NCBI GenBank assembly: GCA_021820845.1
Contig: JAKADC010000006.1
Location: 1 to 64,000 of the forward strand
Direction: 5' to 3'
Origin: Pseudomonadota bacterium
GTDB lineage: Bacteria > Pseudomonadota > Gammaproteobacteria > Burkholderiales > Thiobacillaceae
Length of the DNA stretch: 64,000 nucleotides
Shown: positions 1 through 8,302 of the stretch, one piece after another
How positions within the stretch are numbered: position 1 is the first letter of the stretch
Layout: each line of letters opens with the position of its first letter
Made by a program: the position numbers and the translations under genes
Notes under the pieces: model-generated
Told to the model about the DNA's origin: nothing
What the model saw: the letters and a program-made list of their open reading frames with translations, nothing else
The model's database searches: none

Positions 1-1324
1 CCATCTGGCGCGAGAATTCCGGGCCGAGAACCACGGCGTTCAGTTCATCGTTGTGCACATAGCTTCGCCAGTCGAGGTTGGTCGAGCCCACCGTCGCCCA
101 GACGCCGTCGATCGAGGCGGTCTTCGAATGCAAGACCGCGTTGCGCCGCTCGTAGATCCGGACGCCGGCGTCGAGCAGCTCGGCGTAATGCGAGCGGCCC
201 GCATGGTACAGAAGCCACGAATCGGTCTTCCCCGGCAGAACGAGTTCCACGTCGACGCCGCGCTGCGCGGCAGAGACGAGGGCCTCGATCAGCTTCGGAT
301 CCGGCGCGAAATACGCGTTGGTGAGATGAACGAAGCGCTCCGCGTGGTCGATGGCCGAAAGCAGCGTGAGATAGATGGGGCTGGGGGACGCGTTGGCCCC
401 GCTGGCGATGGCGCGCACGATTTCGCCGCCTTTCGCGGAGAGCGGCGGAAAATAGTTCGCCTCGGCAAGCGGCGGCCCCTTCTGCCGCGCCCAGGTGTCG
501 ATGAAATCCCGCTGGAGTTCGGCCACGACGGGCCCCTCGACCTGCAGTTGCGTGTCGCGCCATCCAGGCTCGGGCGGCGTGCCTTGCTTCTTGACGGACT
601 TCGAGGCGGACCCGGTCGAATATGCCTCGCTGATGTTGATCCCGCCGAGAAAGGCGATGCGCCCGTCCACCACCAGAAGCTTGCGGTGATCGCGGTTGTT
701 CAGGAGCCACCTCTTGTCGCGGACCTTCGCGGGATTGACCGGGTTGAACTCGACGACCCGGACGCCCCTGGCGCGCAGGCGGTCGAAAAATTCCCGCGGG
801 GTGTTCAGGGAGCCGACGCTGTCGTAGATCAGGTTGACCTGGACGCCGCTCGCCTGCTTCGCGAGCAGCAGGTCGGCGAACTCGTTGCCGATCTCGCCGC
901 TTTCGAAGATGTAGGTCTCGAGGTTGATGTTGTTCGTCGCGGCGCGAATCGCCGCGAACATCGCCTGGTAGGTCCGGGGCCCGTCCTGCAGCAGCGTGAG
1001 CCGGTTACCCAGAACGAGCGGGCTGCCCTGATTGAGCGCCTGCTCGACCGCCAGATGTCTCTGCAGGATGCCGTTGTCGCCCGATTCTCTTTCGAGCGCC
1101 CTGATGATGCGTCCGGCTTTCTGCGGCGAGACCGGGCCGCGCGCGTCCTCGAACGCGATCGGCCCGCTCCTCGAAACGGCGGGGATCGGCGCGGCGGGCT
1201 GGTCGAGTGCGGCGCAGGACGAAAGCGCGAGCGCCGCGCCGGCGACCGCGGATCTGAAAAAAACGGCGAGGGCTCTCCGGTTGCCAACGCGGGCCACGCC
1301 TGGCGATGAACGCATCGACCTCAT
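1..1324 (-). CDS. Phospholipase D-like / cardiolipin synthase-family lipoprotein (3' end outside window)
   Basis: The ORF track lists only shadows here, because this reading frame is open to the left edge of the window. Read on the minus strand, it starts at an ATG and begins with a lipoprotein-type signal ending in ALALSSC (lipobox around residue 37). Two phospholipase-D catalytic blocks follow, one with HRKLLVVDG and one with HSKTASIDG then GSTNLDWRS. Two HKD-type motifs in one chain are typical of cardiolipin synthases and related phosphatidyl-transferring enzymes, which join or exchange phospholipid head groups at the membrane. The lipobox suggests a membrane-anchored periplasmic protein rather than the multi-TM ClsA form. 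About 441 codons are visible and the C-terminus is cut off. The exact substrate is not determinable from sequence. Confidence 0.85.
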   Translation of the reverse strand, partial: MRSMRSSPGVARVGNRRALAVFFRSAVAGAALALSSCAALDQPAAPIPAVSRSGPIAFEDARGPVSPQKAGRIIRALERESGDNGILQRHLAVEQALNQGSPLVLGNRLTLLQDGPRTYQAMFAAIRAATNNINLETYIFESGEIGNEFADLLLAKQASGVQVNLIYDSVGSLNTPREFFDRLRARGVRVVEFNPVNPAKVRDKRWLLNNRDHRKLLVVDGRIAFLGGINISEAYSTGSASKSVKKQGTPPEPGWRDTQLQVEGPVVAELQRDFIDTWARQKGPPLAEANYFPPLSAKGGEIVRAIASGANASPSPIYLTLLSAIDHAERFVHLTNAYFAPDPKLIEALVSAAQRGVDVELVLPGKTDSWLLYHAGRSHYAELLDAGVRIYERRNAVLHSKTASIDGVWATVGSTNLDWRSYVHNDELNAVVLGPEFSRQM

Positions 1325-1624
1325 TTTCAGCTCCCCGTGCCGCGCTATTTTTGGAATGATAGGCGGCTTTGGCCGGCTGATATCCTCGCGCCCGGGCACG
1401 GCGGGTCCGAGGTCCTGCGCCGCTTGGCGGGCACCCGGACGCGCTGCGCCGACCTGCGGCTCGCAGCGAGTGGCAACTCGCGCCGCAGCCGCGCGGGCCG
1501 AACGGAAGGGGGGGCCTCGTGGCCGAGGCGTCGGATCGGATTCACGCGCGCGTCCGTCCGTCCGCGGCCAGGAAAGGCCGCAGACGGCTGCCCCGACGAG
1601 TTCGCGCCGCCGGACGCCATGCCG
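1325..1624. other. Intergenic stretch without a supported gene
   Basis: About 300 bases lie between the PLD-like gene and the DUF883 gene, both on the minus strand. A 91-codon minus-strand ORF (1345-1620) exists but is Arg/Ser/Pro-rich and has no recognisable domain, which is typical of a chance ORF in GC-rich DNA. The stretch presumably holds the promoter of the PLD-like gene. No clear terminator was seen. Confidence 0.5.
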
Positions 1625-1900
1625 TCAGGTATGGTGGCGGCGTCTTCCGACCGCGCTCGCGAGCACCGCGACGGCAGCGCCCGCGGCCGCGGCCATCATC
1701 AGCGATTTCAGGGGCTGCGCCTGGACGTACTGGGCCGCCTGGTCGGTCGTGTGCGAGATCGTTTCGCGCGCGCGCGCCGTGCCGTTGTCGATGGCCTCGC
1801 TGCCGCGTGCCGCGAGTTCCGTCGCGCCTTCGCGCGCTTCATCGATCGAACGGCGGGCATGCTCCGCAACGCTTTTTTCGGTTCGGGATATCGATTCCAT
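1625..1900 (-). CDS. DUF883 (ElaB/YqjD-like) membrane-anchored protein
   Basis: The 91-residue product has an amphipathic helical N-terminal two-thirds (alternating E/R/A, including TDQAAQYVQ) and one C-terminal transmembrane helix rich in Ala/Val/Gly, ending in an RRR cluster. This is the layout of the DUF883 family (ElaB/YqjD), inner-membrane tail-anchored proteins that bind ribosomes in stationary phase in E. coli. The start is supported by a purine-rich GGAGCCTCC stretch upstream read on the minus strand. It sits near two DUF1328 genes, which commonly share stress or stationary-phase expression. Family membership is recognised from architecture; the role in this organism is inferred. Confidence 0.7.
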   Translation of the reverse strand: MESISRTEKSVAEHARRSIDEAREGATELAARGSEAIDNGTARARETISHTTDQAAQYVQAQPLKSLMMAAAAGAAVAVLASAVGRRRHHT

Positions 1901-2305
1901 GGGAGGCTCCTGTCATGATTTCAAGGATGCGCCTGCTCGTATCGCAGGCCTGAGTTTCATCCTAGGCATCATGCGCGGGGGCGCACTAGGGGAAGGCGAC
2001 CCCGACCGTTTGTCCGCCGCGGCGCGGGGTCGCTGTAGGCGGCATCCGACGCCGGCAGCGGCGTCCGCGTCGGACGGAGCCGACACCCCGGCGCGTCATT
2101 TTCATGCAATGTGTCGCGTCGCCGGCCGACAGTTCTCGCCCATTGCGCCACCCAAGATGAAATCGTCCGCCGCGAAAGGCCGGCGCAGGTTCTCCGGCCG
2201 GTGACCGGCAAGGCGCCGCCCGCGCATTTCGGGTGGCGGCGTGTTGCCGGAAGGGCGCGAGTTGCCCCGCGGCGTCATCTCCCACAACCGTCAGGAGGCG
2301 TCATC
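1901..2305. other. Gene-free spacer between divergent small envelope genes
   Basis: About 400 bases separate the minus-strand DUF883 gene from the plus-strand DUF1328 gene. Overlapping ORFs in the track (1969-2287 minus, 2111 plus) have low-complexity Arg/Pro composition and no domain. The spacer must contain the two divergent promoters, but no confident -35/-10 pair could be picked out. Confidence 0.5.
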
Positions 2306-2479
2306 ATGCTGAAATGGGCCTTGATTTTTTTCATCGTGTCGCTCGTCGCCGCGCTCTTCGGCTTCACCGGCATCGCCGCGGGTGCGGCCGCGATCGCCAA
2401 AACCCTGTTCTACATCGCGGTGCTGCTCTTCGTCCTGTTCCTGGTCCTCGGCCTGTTCGCGGCGCGTTCGCTGAAATAG
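2306..2479 (+). CDS. DUF1328 (YtjA-like) small membrane protein
   Basis: The 57-residue protein begins [20 protein letters not shown] and contains two hydrophobic helices separated by a Gly/Ala turn ([15 protein letters not shown]), the DUF1328 pattern. The start is fixed by a strong AGGAGG eight bases upstream of the ATG; the longer ORF in the track would run through that ribosome binding site. DUF1328 proteins are short two-TM inner-membrane proteins of unknown biochemical function, often stress-induced. A paralogue follows 158 bases downstream. Confidence 0.85.
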   Translation: MLKWALIFFIVSLVAALFGFTGIAAGAAAIAKTLFYIAVLLFVLFLVLGLFAARSLK

Positions 2480-2637
2480 GCCGATTTATGACAGAGGTGT
2501 GTCAGCGGTTTCTGACAGGCCTTTCAGTTGTCACCGATAGTACGGCCGGGGCCCGCCCGTAAGCTGGCACAAATGTTTCATAACGGCGTGCCGCCTTCCG
2601 GGCCGCGCCCCCGGCCGGGAAACCGCAGGAGAGGCTC

Positions 2638-2802
2638 ATGTTATATTACGCACTCGTATTCTTCATTATCGCCATCATAGCCGCGGTGTTCGGCTTCACC
2701 GGTCTGGCCGCGAGCGCGGCCGGTATCGCCAAGATTCTTTTCATCGTTTTTCTTGTGATGGCGCTTGCCGCCTTTGTGGTCAACCTGTTGCGGGGTCGCT
2801 GA
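2638..2802 (+). CDS. Second DUF1328 (YtjA-like) small membrane protein
   Basis: This gene is too short for the ORF track. It encodes 54 residues beginning [20 protein letters not shown] with the family core [16 protein letters not shown] and a C-terminal helix ending NLLRGR. An AGGAGAGG ribosome binding site lies just before the ATG. It is clearly paralogous to the gene at 2306-2479 (same FGFTG-(I/L)-AA core). The spacer between the two contains closely spaced TGACA/TGTCA dyads (about 2489-2516) that could be an operator or a small hairpin. The response-regulator gene starts 44 bases downstream and could be co-transcribed. Confidence 0.85.
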   Translation: MLYYALVFFIIAIIAAVFGFTGLAASAAGIAKILFIVFLVMALAAFVVNLLRGR

Positions 2803-2846
2803 CGCGGCCAGCAGCCGGCCGATCAATATAACAAGCGGGGGAACGG

Positions 2847-3482
2847 ATGATTCAGGTTGCCATTGTCGATGACCATCAGATTGTGCGAACGGGGTTTCGC
2901 GAACTGCTGAGCGAAGATTCCGGAATCGGCATCAGCTTCGAAGCCGCCACCGGCGACGAGGCGCTTGCGCAGTTGCGCACGACGCCGTGCGACGTGCTGT
3001 TGCTGGACATTTCCCTGCCGGGGAAAAGCGGCGTCGACGTCCTCCGTACCGTGCGCCAGCGCCATCCCGACCTCAAGGTTTTGATCCTGAGCGGCTTTCC
3101 GGAGGAAAGCTACGCGCTCGCGATGATCAAGAACGGCGCCAACGGCTACCTGTGCAAGGACTGCGAACAGCCGGAACTGCTGCGCGCCATCCACACCGTT
3201 TCGCTCGGACGCCGTTACGTGTCGCCGCGCACGGCCGAACTCCTCGCCGACGAGATGAGCGGCGAACGGAGCGGCGAGCCGCACGAGGTGCTGTCGGACC
3301 GCGAGCTTCAGGTCTTTCTGCGCCTCGCGCGCGGCGAATCGGTCACCGAGATCGCGGAGCAGCTCCATCTCAGCGTCAAGACGATCAGCACCTACCGTTC
3401 CCGGCTGATCGAGAAGCTCAATGTCGCCAGCAACGCCGAACTGGCGACGTATGCACTGAGGCACGGGCTCATCGCGCCATGA
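2847..3482 (+). CDS. NarL/FixJ-family response regulator
   Basis: The 211-residue protein has an N-terminal receiver domain (acidic pair DD near residues 8-9, phosphoacceptor D54 in LLLDISLPG, conserved K near 104) and a C-terminal LuxR-type helix-turn-helix (LSDRELQVFLRLARGESVTE, then KTISTYRSRL). This architecture is that of NarL/UhpA/GacA regulators, which bind DNA on phosphorylation. The partner is probably the HisKA_3-type kinase encoded on the opposite strand at 3941-5305. Its stop overlaps the start of the next receiver gene (ATGA), so the two are translationally coupled. Target genes are not identifiable here. Confidence 0.9.
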   Translation: MIQVAIVDDHQIVRTGFRELLSEDSGIGISFEAATGDEALAQLRTTPCDVLLLDISLPGKSGVDVLRTVRQRHPDLKVLILSGFPEESYALAMIKNGANGYLCKDCEQPELLRAIHTVSLGRRYVSPRTAELLADEMSGERSGEPHEVLSDRELQVFLRLARGESVTEIAEQLHLSVKTISTYRSRLIEKLNVASNAELATYALRHGLIAP

Positions 3483-3922
3483 AGACGGCGCACAGTGAAA
3501 TGGGTGCCGATCCGATACGTCCTTCCGATTCGCTGTTGAGAGTCCTCCTGATCGAAGACTCGCTTCTGTTGCAGGAGCTGCTCGGCGGTCTCCTGAGCGA
3601 GATCGAGGGCGTCGAGTACTGCGGCTGCGCGGAGGGCGAGGTCGAGGCGCTGCAGCGGCTCGCCGAGACGCCCGTCGACCTGGTGATCATCGACATCGAG
3701 CTCAGACAGGGCAGCGGCATCGGCGTGCTCGGCATGATGCAGCTGGATACGGACCTGTACGGAAATCCGCGCAAGGCGGTGCTGACGAACTATGCGCACG
3801 CGACGATGCGCCAGCGCTGCGAGCGCCTGGGCATGGACGCTTTCTTCGACAAGTCGCTGCAGGTCAACCAGCTGATCGATTACGTCAACGACGAGGCGAT
3901 GCGCAAGCAGACCGTGGCCTGA
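3479..3922 (+). CDS. Stand-alone receiver-domain response regulator
   Basis: The 147-residue protein is essentially one CheY-like receiver domain (IEDS acidic cluster near residues 26-27, phosphoacceptor D72 in VIIDIEL, conserved K in FFDKSLQ) and has no output domain. The start is the ATG that overlaps the stop of the upstream regulator; the track's 311-residue ORF merely reads through that upstream gene in another frame. Such single-domain proteins act as phosphate relays or sinks, or bind protein partners. Together with the adjacent NarL-type regulator and the convergent kinase it suggests a branched phosphorelay. This is inferred from context. Confidence 0.85.
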   Translation: MKTAHSEMGADPIRPSDSLLRVLLIEDSLLLQELLGGLLSEIEGVEYCGCAEGEVEALQRLAETPVDLVIIDIELRQGSGIGVLGMMQLDTDLYGNPRKAVLTNYAHATMRQRCERLGMDAFFDKSLQVNQLIDYVNDEAMRKQTVA

Positions 3923-3940
3923 GCCGACCGGCTGCGGCGC

Positions 3941-5305
3941 TCACGCCGGCAGCACCACGCGGATGGTGACGCCTGAGCCCGGCGCCGTGCGCAGGTCGAG
4001 CCGGCCCCCGTGCGTGAAGACGCGGTGCTTGATGCCCGCCAGCCCGTGGCGGGCGAGCTTGGGCGACGCGAGATCGAAACCGATGCCGTCGTCCTTGATT
4101 TCCAGTTCGATGGTCCGCGGTGTCGTGCTCAGCGACACGCGGACGCGCCGGGCACGGGCGTACTTGCGGATGTTGGTGAGCGCTTCCTGGACGATGCGGA
4201 ACAGGCTCAGCGAAACGTCGGCCGGAAGCGTCGATTCGATTTCCTCCAGATCCGCGTCGACTTCGATTTCCTCCTGCTGGCGGAATTCCTCGATCAGGGC
4301 CTTCAGCGCCTCGATCAAGCCCAGGTCGTGGAGCAGCGCGGGGCGGAGGTCGTTGATGATGCGCCGCTGCAGCGTGATGCCGCCTATCAGGCTCTGACGC
4401 AGCCGCGCGATCCGGTCCGTGACCAGCGCCTGCGATTCGGGCGGCAGCAGGCGTTCGATCCGGTCCGCGTCCAGCTTGGCGGCGGTCAGCAGCGCGCCGA
4501 GTTCATCGTGCAGTTCGCGCGCCAGATGCATTTTTTCCGTTTCCCGCACGTCGGTCAGATAGGTGGCGAGCTGCGTCAATTCCGCGGTGCGCCGGCGCAC
4601 CTCCGCCTCGAGGCGTTCGTTTTCCTCCTCGAGCAGGTGGCGGATCTTTTCCTGCAGTTCCTGCTTCCTCTGCTCCTGCGAGACCACGAGAACGAGCAGC
4701 AGCAGCGACGCGACGGCAAGCGTCACGCCGGTGATCCGGCCGGCCTCGAAGCCGCTCATCGAGCGTTTGACGTTCTCCAGGTTTTCCGTGAACAGCCTGA
4801 CCTTCATGGCGTTGTGCTGGAGGCGGTAGGCATCCATCGCCACCGTGCCCTGGTCGAACCAGTTTTTTTCCGGCGCGTCGCCATTCTCGATGTGCCGCGC
4901 CGTCATTTCCGTCCGCGCGGCCAGCGTCTGCGCCGACTTGATCAGCAGGTCCGCCGCCGCGGCATGCCGGGGGTCCGACTGCTCCCGCCGGATGACGTCC
5001 AGGCTCTCGTGGATCCGCGGGATCGTCGCGCGAAAGGCGTCGTGGTACGCCGGGTCGCGGGTGAGCGCGTAGCCGCGGACCGACGATTGGGCCTCGACGA
5101 GGAGCTGGTTCAGTCGGTCGAGGCGGTCGGCGCGCTGGTTGGTGACGCCGAACTGGCGCAAGGCATCGAGACCCGCGGAAGTCTGCATGTAGCTGGCGAC
5201 CAGCAGGCCGACCAGAAGCGCCACGCCGACGGCGAGATAGAGCTGGGTGCGGGTTCGCAGCGCGTCCTTTTCCTGCGGCACCGCGGATGAAAACAGTTTC
5301 GGCAT
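3941..5305 (-). CDS. Sensor histidine kinase with CHASE3 domain and HisKA_3 core
   Basis: From the ATG at 5305 (MPKLFSS) the protein has a first TM helix (about 22-39), a periplasmic helical CHASE3-like domain, a second TM (about 191-208), a coiled coil, a NarX/UhpB-type dimerisation helix with the phosphorylated histidine in RELHDELGALL (H266), and a C-terminal HATPase domain (NIRKYARA, DDGIGFD). This class pairs with NarL-type regulators, such as the convergent gene at 2847-3482. The track's longer form starting at 5404 adds a polar 33-residue leader; the shorter start better fits the membrane topology, but neither has a strong ribosome binding site. The signal sensed is unknown. Confidence 0.88.
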   Translation of the reverse strand: MPKLFSSAVPQEKDALRTRTQLYLAVGVALLVGLLVASYMQTSAGLDALRQFGVTNQRADRLDRLNQLLVEAQSSVRGYALTRDPAYHDAFRATIPRIHESLDVIRREQSDPRHAAAADLLIKSAQTLAARTEMTARHIENGDAPEKNWFDQGTVAMDAYRLQHNAMKVRLFTENLENVKRSMSGFEAGRITGVTLAVASLLLLVLVVSQEQRKQELQEKIRHLLEEENERLEAEVRRRTAELTQLATYLTDVRETEKMHLARELHDELGALLTAAKLDADRIERLLPPESQALVTDRIARLRQSLIGGITLQRRIINDLRPALLHDLGLIEALKALIEEFRQQEEIEVDADLEEIESTLPADVSLSLFRIVQEALTNIRKYARARRVRVSLSTTPRTIELEIKDDGIGFDLASPKLARHGLAGIKHRVFTHGGRLDLRTAPGSGVTIRVVLPA

Positions 5306-5575
5306 AGTGGGTCCGGCTGGGATGGCTTGCGACGGTTTATTGCAGGAATCCTCCGGCAGGTCAATCCGCCCGTTCCGACGTGACACCCCGGAGGTCGATC
5401 CCATGCTGGTTTCAATGATCCCATCGCCATGCAGACGGGGGGTCCGTACTTAGGCGCGCGTCCGCAGCTACCAGTTATGGGCGACGACGCATCGCGGCTG
5501 GTTCGCGGCGTTGGCGCCGTGAGCGCAGACGCGAAGCGACGCCGCGAAACTTCACCTCGCGCCGCGACAGTCCGG

Positions 5576-6868
5576 TCAGTCTTTCGGCTTTCGCGCGGCC
5601 TCTTTCTCGCCGCCGACGGCCATGGTCCTCGGCAGCAGCACCCACATGCGGCCGCGCTGCTTCATGCGCCCCGCGAGCTCGCCGGCCTCGTCGCCGAATC
5701 CCCAGAAGAAGTCTGCGCGCACGCCGCCCCGGATCGCGCTGCCGCTGTCCTGCGCCATCACCAGCCGGTCGAGCGGCTGGGTGGAGTTCGGCCGGGTCGT
5801 GGTGAGGAAGACCGGCGCGCCGAGCGGAATGAATTTCGGGTCGACGGCGATCGAGCGGCCCGCGGTCAGCGGAACGCCGAGCGATCCCAGCGGTCCCGGC
5901 AGGCCGTCGGGCAGCTCGCGAAAGAAGATGAAGCTCGGATTGCTGGCGAGCAGCGCGGGCAGCTTGTCCGGATGCTTTTTGCCCCACGCCTTGATGCCCC
6001 GCATCGACGCCTGCTCGAGCTTGAGTTCGCCGCGTTCGACCAGCAGCTTGCCGATCGACTGGTAGGGATAGCCGTTCTGGTCCGCATAGCCGACCCGCAT
6101 GTGCGCGCCGTCGGGAAGCTCGATGCGTCCCGAACCCTGAACCTGCAGGAAGAACAGCTCGACCGGGTCCTCGGCCCACGCGATCGGCGTGCCCTTGAAG
6201 CGGCTGCCCTCACCGTCGGCGGCCATCTCGATTTCCTTGCGCGTGGGGTAAGGCACGACCTTGTTGCCGACCAGCCGCCCGCGCAGGCGGAGGTTCTTCA
6301 GTTCGGGATAGACGCTCGCGAGGTCGACCGTGATGAGGTCGTCGGGCGCGGCGTAGAGCGGATAGCGCGCACGCGCGGTGCGCACGCGGTCACCTTTCAG
6401 CAGCGGTTCGTAATAGCCGGTGATCAGGCCGTCGGGACTGCCGTCCTCCTGCGTGGCTTCGTAGGGTCGAAAATGTTTTTCGAAGAACGCGCGCGCCGTC
6501 TTGTCGTCGGGGGCCGCCATGCGCGCCGCCTCGCCGCAGACGTCCGACCAGCCCGTCTGCCTGCCGAGCGTCGCGCAGCCGCGCAGGAAGGCGGTCCACG
6601 CTTCGCTGATCCGGCCGTCCTGCCCGAGCTTCACCGCCGGCCAGTCGACCGGCTTGAGCCTGGGGTAGACGGCGGCCGGCGTGGGGATGAGCGCCTGGGG
6701 TGCGGGGGCGGGTGCGGGGGCGGGTGAAGGTGCGGGCGGAGCAGCGGGCTCGACGCGGGACGGCGCGACAGGCGGCGGGGCAGCGGGCTGCGGCGGCGGC
6801 GCGGTCGGCCGGGTCGCGCACGCTGACAGCAGCAGCACGGCCAGCCACGGGCTTGCGCGGAACGGCAT
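5576..6868 (-). CDS. mltA: Membrane-bound lytic murein transglycosylase A
   Basis: The protein starts with a lipoprotein signal (lipobox LLLSACA), then a Pro/Ala-rich linker of about 45 residues, then the MltA catalytic domain and 3D domain. Diagnostic stretches are GLITGYYEPLL, FFLQVQGSGRI, VGYADQNGYPY and AQDSGSAIRGGVRADFF, the last containing the catalytic aspartate region. MltA cleaves the glycan strands of peptidoglycan from the outer membrane inner leaflet, producing 1,6-anhydro-muropeptides. The track calls a GTG one codon upstream; the ATG at 6868 is used here. The low-complexity proline linker is longer than in E. coli MltA. Confidence 0.93.
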   Translation of the reverse strand: MPFRASPWLAVLLLSACATRPTAPPPQPAAPPPVAPSRVEPAAPPAPSPAPAPAPAPQALIPTPAAVYPRLKPVDWPAVKLGQDGRISEAWTAFLRGCATLGRQTGWSDVCGEAARMAAPDDKTARAFFEKHFRPYEATQEDGSPDGLITGYYEPLLKGDRVRTARARYPLYAAPDDLITVDLASVYPELKNLRLRGRLVGNKVVPYPTRKEIEMAADGEGSRFKGTPIAWAEDPVELFFLQVQGSGRIELPDGAHMRVGYADQNGYPYQSIGKLLVERGELKLEQASMRGIKAWGKKHPDKLPALLASNPSFIFFRELPDGLPGPLGSLGVPLTAGRSIAVDPKFIPLGAPVFLTTTRPNSTQPLDRLVMAQDSGSAIRGGVRADFFWGFGDEAGELAGRMKQRGRMWVLLPRTMAVGGEKEAARKPKD

Positions 6869-6930
6869 CACGGGTGAAGATGGCTCAGATCAAGAACACG
6901 TCCCGAGTATAACAAGGAGCGTCGAGCCGG

Positions 6931-7023
6931 ATGGATACGCAAGGACTGGGCTGGTTGGTGCTGGAAGCCGCGACGGCGCTGGGACTCCTGCTGTTCATCG
7001 TGTGGTGGACGATGAAGAAATGA
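6931..7023 (+). CDS. Putative 30-residue single-TM membrane peptide
   Basis: This is a short ORF below the track cut-off, encoding 30 residues (MDTQGLGWLVLEAATALGLL and onward, ending WWTMKK). It has one hydrophobic helix bounded by an acidic N-terminus and a C-terminal KK, a typical small membrane peptide topology. An AAGGAG sits 11 bases upstream of the ATG, somewhat far but usable. It lies alone between mltA and apaG, both on the opposite strand, so it would need its own promoter in the mltA upstream region. No family was recognised. Confidence 0.5.
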   Translation: MDTQGLGWLVLEAATALGLLLFIVWWTMKK

Positions 7024-7056
7024 CGCGATCGTCCGCCGTCTTCCGGGTGCGCAGGC

Positions 7057-7440
7057 CTAATGCAATACCCGGGGCATCGACAAGGTGAACTGGGAGATCT
7101 CGGCTTCGAACTTGTGGCCGTCTTCGGCGGCCATCTGGTAGCTGCCGCGCATCGTGCCGACCGGGGTCGCCAACGCGGTGCCGCTGGTGTACTCGAAGCT
7201 CTCGCCCGGCCGCAGCAGCGGCTGTTCGCCCACCACGCCGAGCCCCTTGACTTCCTGGACGGCGTTTTCGGCGTCGGTGATGATCCAGTGGCGCGAGATC
7301 AGCTGCGCCGCCACCGTTCCGGAGTTCGCGATCGTGATGGTATAGGCGAACACGTAGCGGTCCGCCGAGGGGTCGCTCTGCTCGGCCAGGTAAGCCGTTT
7401 TGACGGTGACGCTGATCTGGTATTTCTTGCCTTCGGCCAC
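7057..7440 (-). CDS. apaG: ApaG (CorD) protein
   Basis: The 127-residue product matches the ApaG beta-sandwich: VTVKTAYLAEQSDPSADRYV, YTITIANSGTVAAQLISRHW, GVVGEQPLLRPGESFEYTSG and TPVGTMRGSYQM. The track ORF extends to 7650 but overlaps the divergent rpe region; a GTG at 7440 giving (M)AEGKKYQISV matches the usual length (about 125). ApaG is implicated in Co/Mg resistance and binds pyrophosphate-containing nucleotides; the eukaryotic homologue is an F-box domain. Neighbouring rpe is divergent. Confidence 0.9.
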   Translation of the reverse strand: MAEGKKYQISVTVKTAYLAEQSDPSADRYVFAYTITIANSGTVAAQLISRHWIITDAENAVQEVKGLGVVGEQPLLRPGESFEYTSGTALATPVGTMRGSYQMAAEDGHKFEAEISQFTLSMPRVLH

Positions 7441-7534
7441 GGGTTTGCTCGACGGGATGCGATCTTGCGAGTGTAACGCAATGACGTGACGGGCTGGTAA
7501 AATGGCCCGGTTTCCCCAAATTCCGGAGCCTCCC

Positions 7535-8218
7535 ATGACGTACCGCATCGCCCCGTCCATCCTGTCCGCCGACTTTGCCAAGCTGGGCGATGAAGTCGAC
7601 AACGTGCTCGCCTCGGGCGCCGACATCGTCCACTTCGACGTGATGGACAACCACTACGTGCCGAACCTGACGATCGGCCCGCTGGTCTGCGAGGCGCTGC
7701 GCAAGCACGGCGTCACCGCGCCGATCGACGTGCACCTGATGGTGAAGCCGGTCGACCGCATCATCCCCGATTTCGCCAAGGCGGGCGCGACCTACATCAC
7801 CTTCCATCCGGAAGCCTCCGAGCACATCGACCGCACCATCGGCCTCATCAAGGAAAACGGCTGCAAGGCCGGCCTGGTGTTCAATCCCGCCACGCCGCTG
7901 GACGTGCTGGAATACACGCTCGACAAGCTCGACATGGTGCTCCTGATGTCGGTCAACCCCGGCTTCGGCGGCCAGAAATTCATCCCCTACGTGCTCGACA
8001 AGGCGCGCGCCGTGCGCAGGATGATCGACGATCGCGGCCTCAAGGTGAACATCGAGATCGATGGCGGCGTCGGCCCTGCCAACATCGCCGAAGTCGCGCG
8101 CGCCGGCGTCGACACCTTCGTTGCCGGCTCGGCCGTGTTCGGCGCCGCCAAGGATAGCGACCCGCAGCGCTACAACAGCATCATCGCCGCTATGCGCGCC
8201 GAACTGGCCAAGGTCTGA
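7535..8218 (+). CDS. rpe: Ribulose-phosphate 3-epimerase
   Basis: The 227-residue TIM-barrel epimerase interconverts D-ribulose 5-phosphate and D-xylulose 5-phosphate in the pentose-phosphate and Calvin cycles. Signatures are [16 protein letters not shown] at the N-terminus, [39 protein letters not shown] and the phosphate-binding [11 protein letters not shown]. Metal ligands (H and D of the HxD/MxxH type) are all present. The start is MTYRIAP with CGGAGCC upstream rather than the track's 11-residue extension. It heads the gene string rpe-gph-trpE typical of beta-proteobacteria. Confidence 0.96.
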   Translation: MTYRIAPSILSADFAKLGDEVDNVLASGADIVHFDVMDNHYVPNLTIGPLVCEALRKHGVTAPIDVHLMVKPVDRIIPDFAKAGATYITFHPEASEHIDRTIGLIKENGCKAGLVFNPATPLDVLEYTLDKLDMVLLMSVNPGFGGQKFIPYVLDKARAVRRMIDDRGLKVNIEIDGGVGPANIAEVARAGVDTFVAGSAVFGAAKDSDPQRYNSIIAAMRAELAKV

Positions 8219-8302
8219 TTTTTTCCTCCGCGAAGGACGCGAAGCGGCAGGACGACGGTTTTTCGCTTCGCAACGCTTCGCGTCCCGCGCGGACAAACCC
8301 AT

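Noticed and set aside
2563-2585. Second sigma-54 promoter (CTGGCACAAATGTTTC) before the DUF1328 gene
   Set aside because: The GG element is present but the GC of the -12 element is not at the required spacing.
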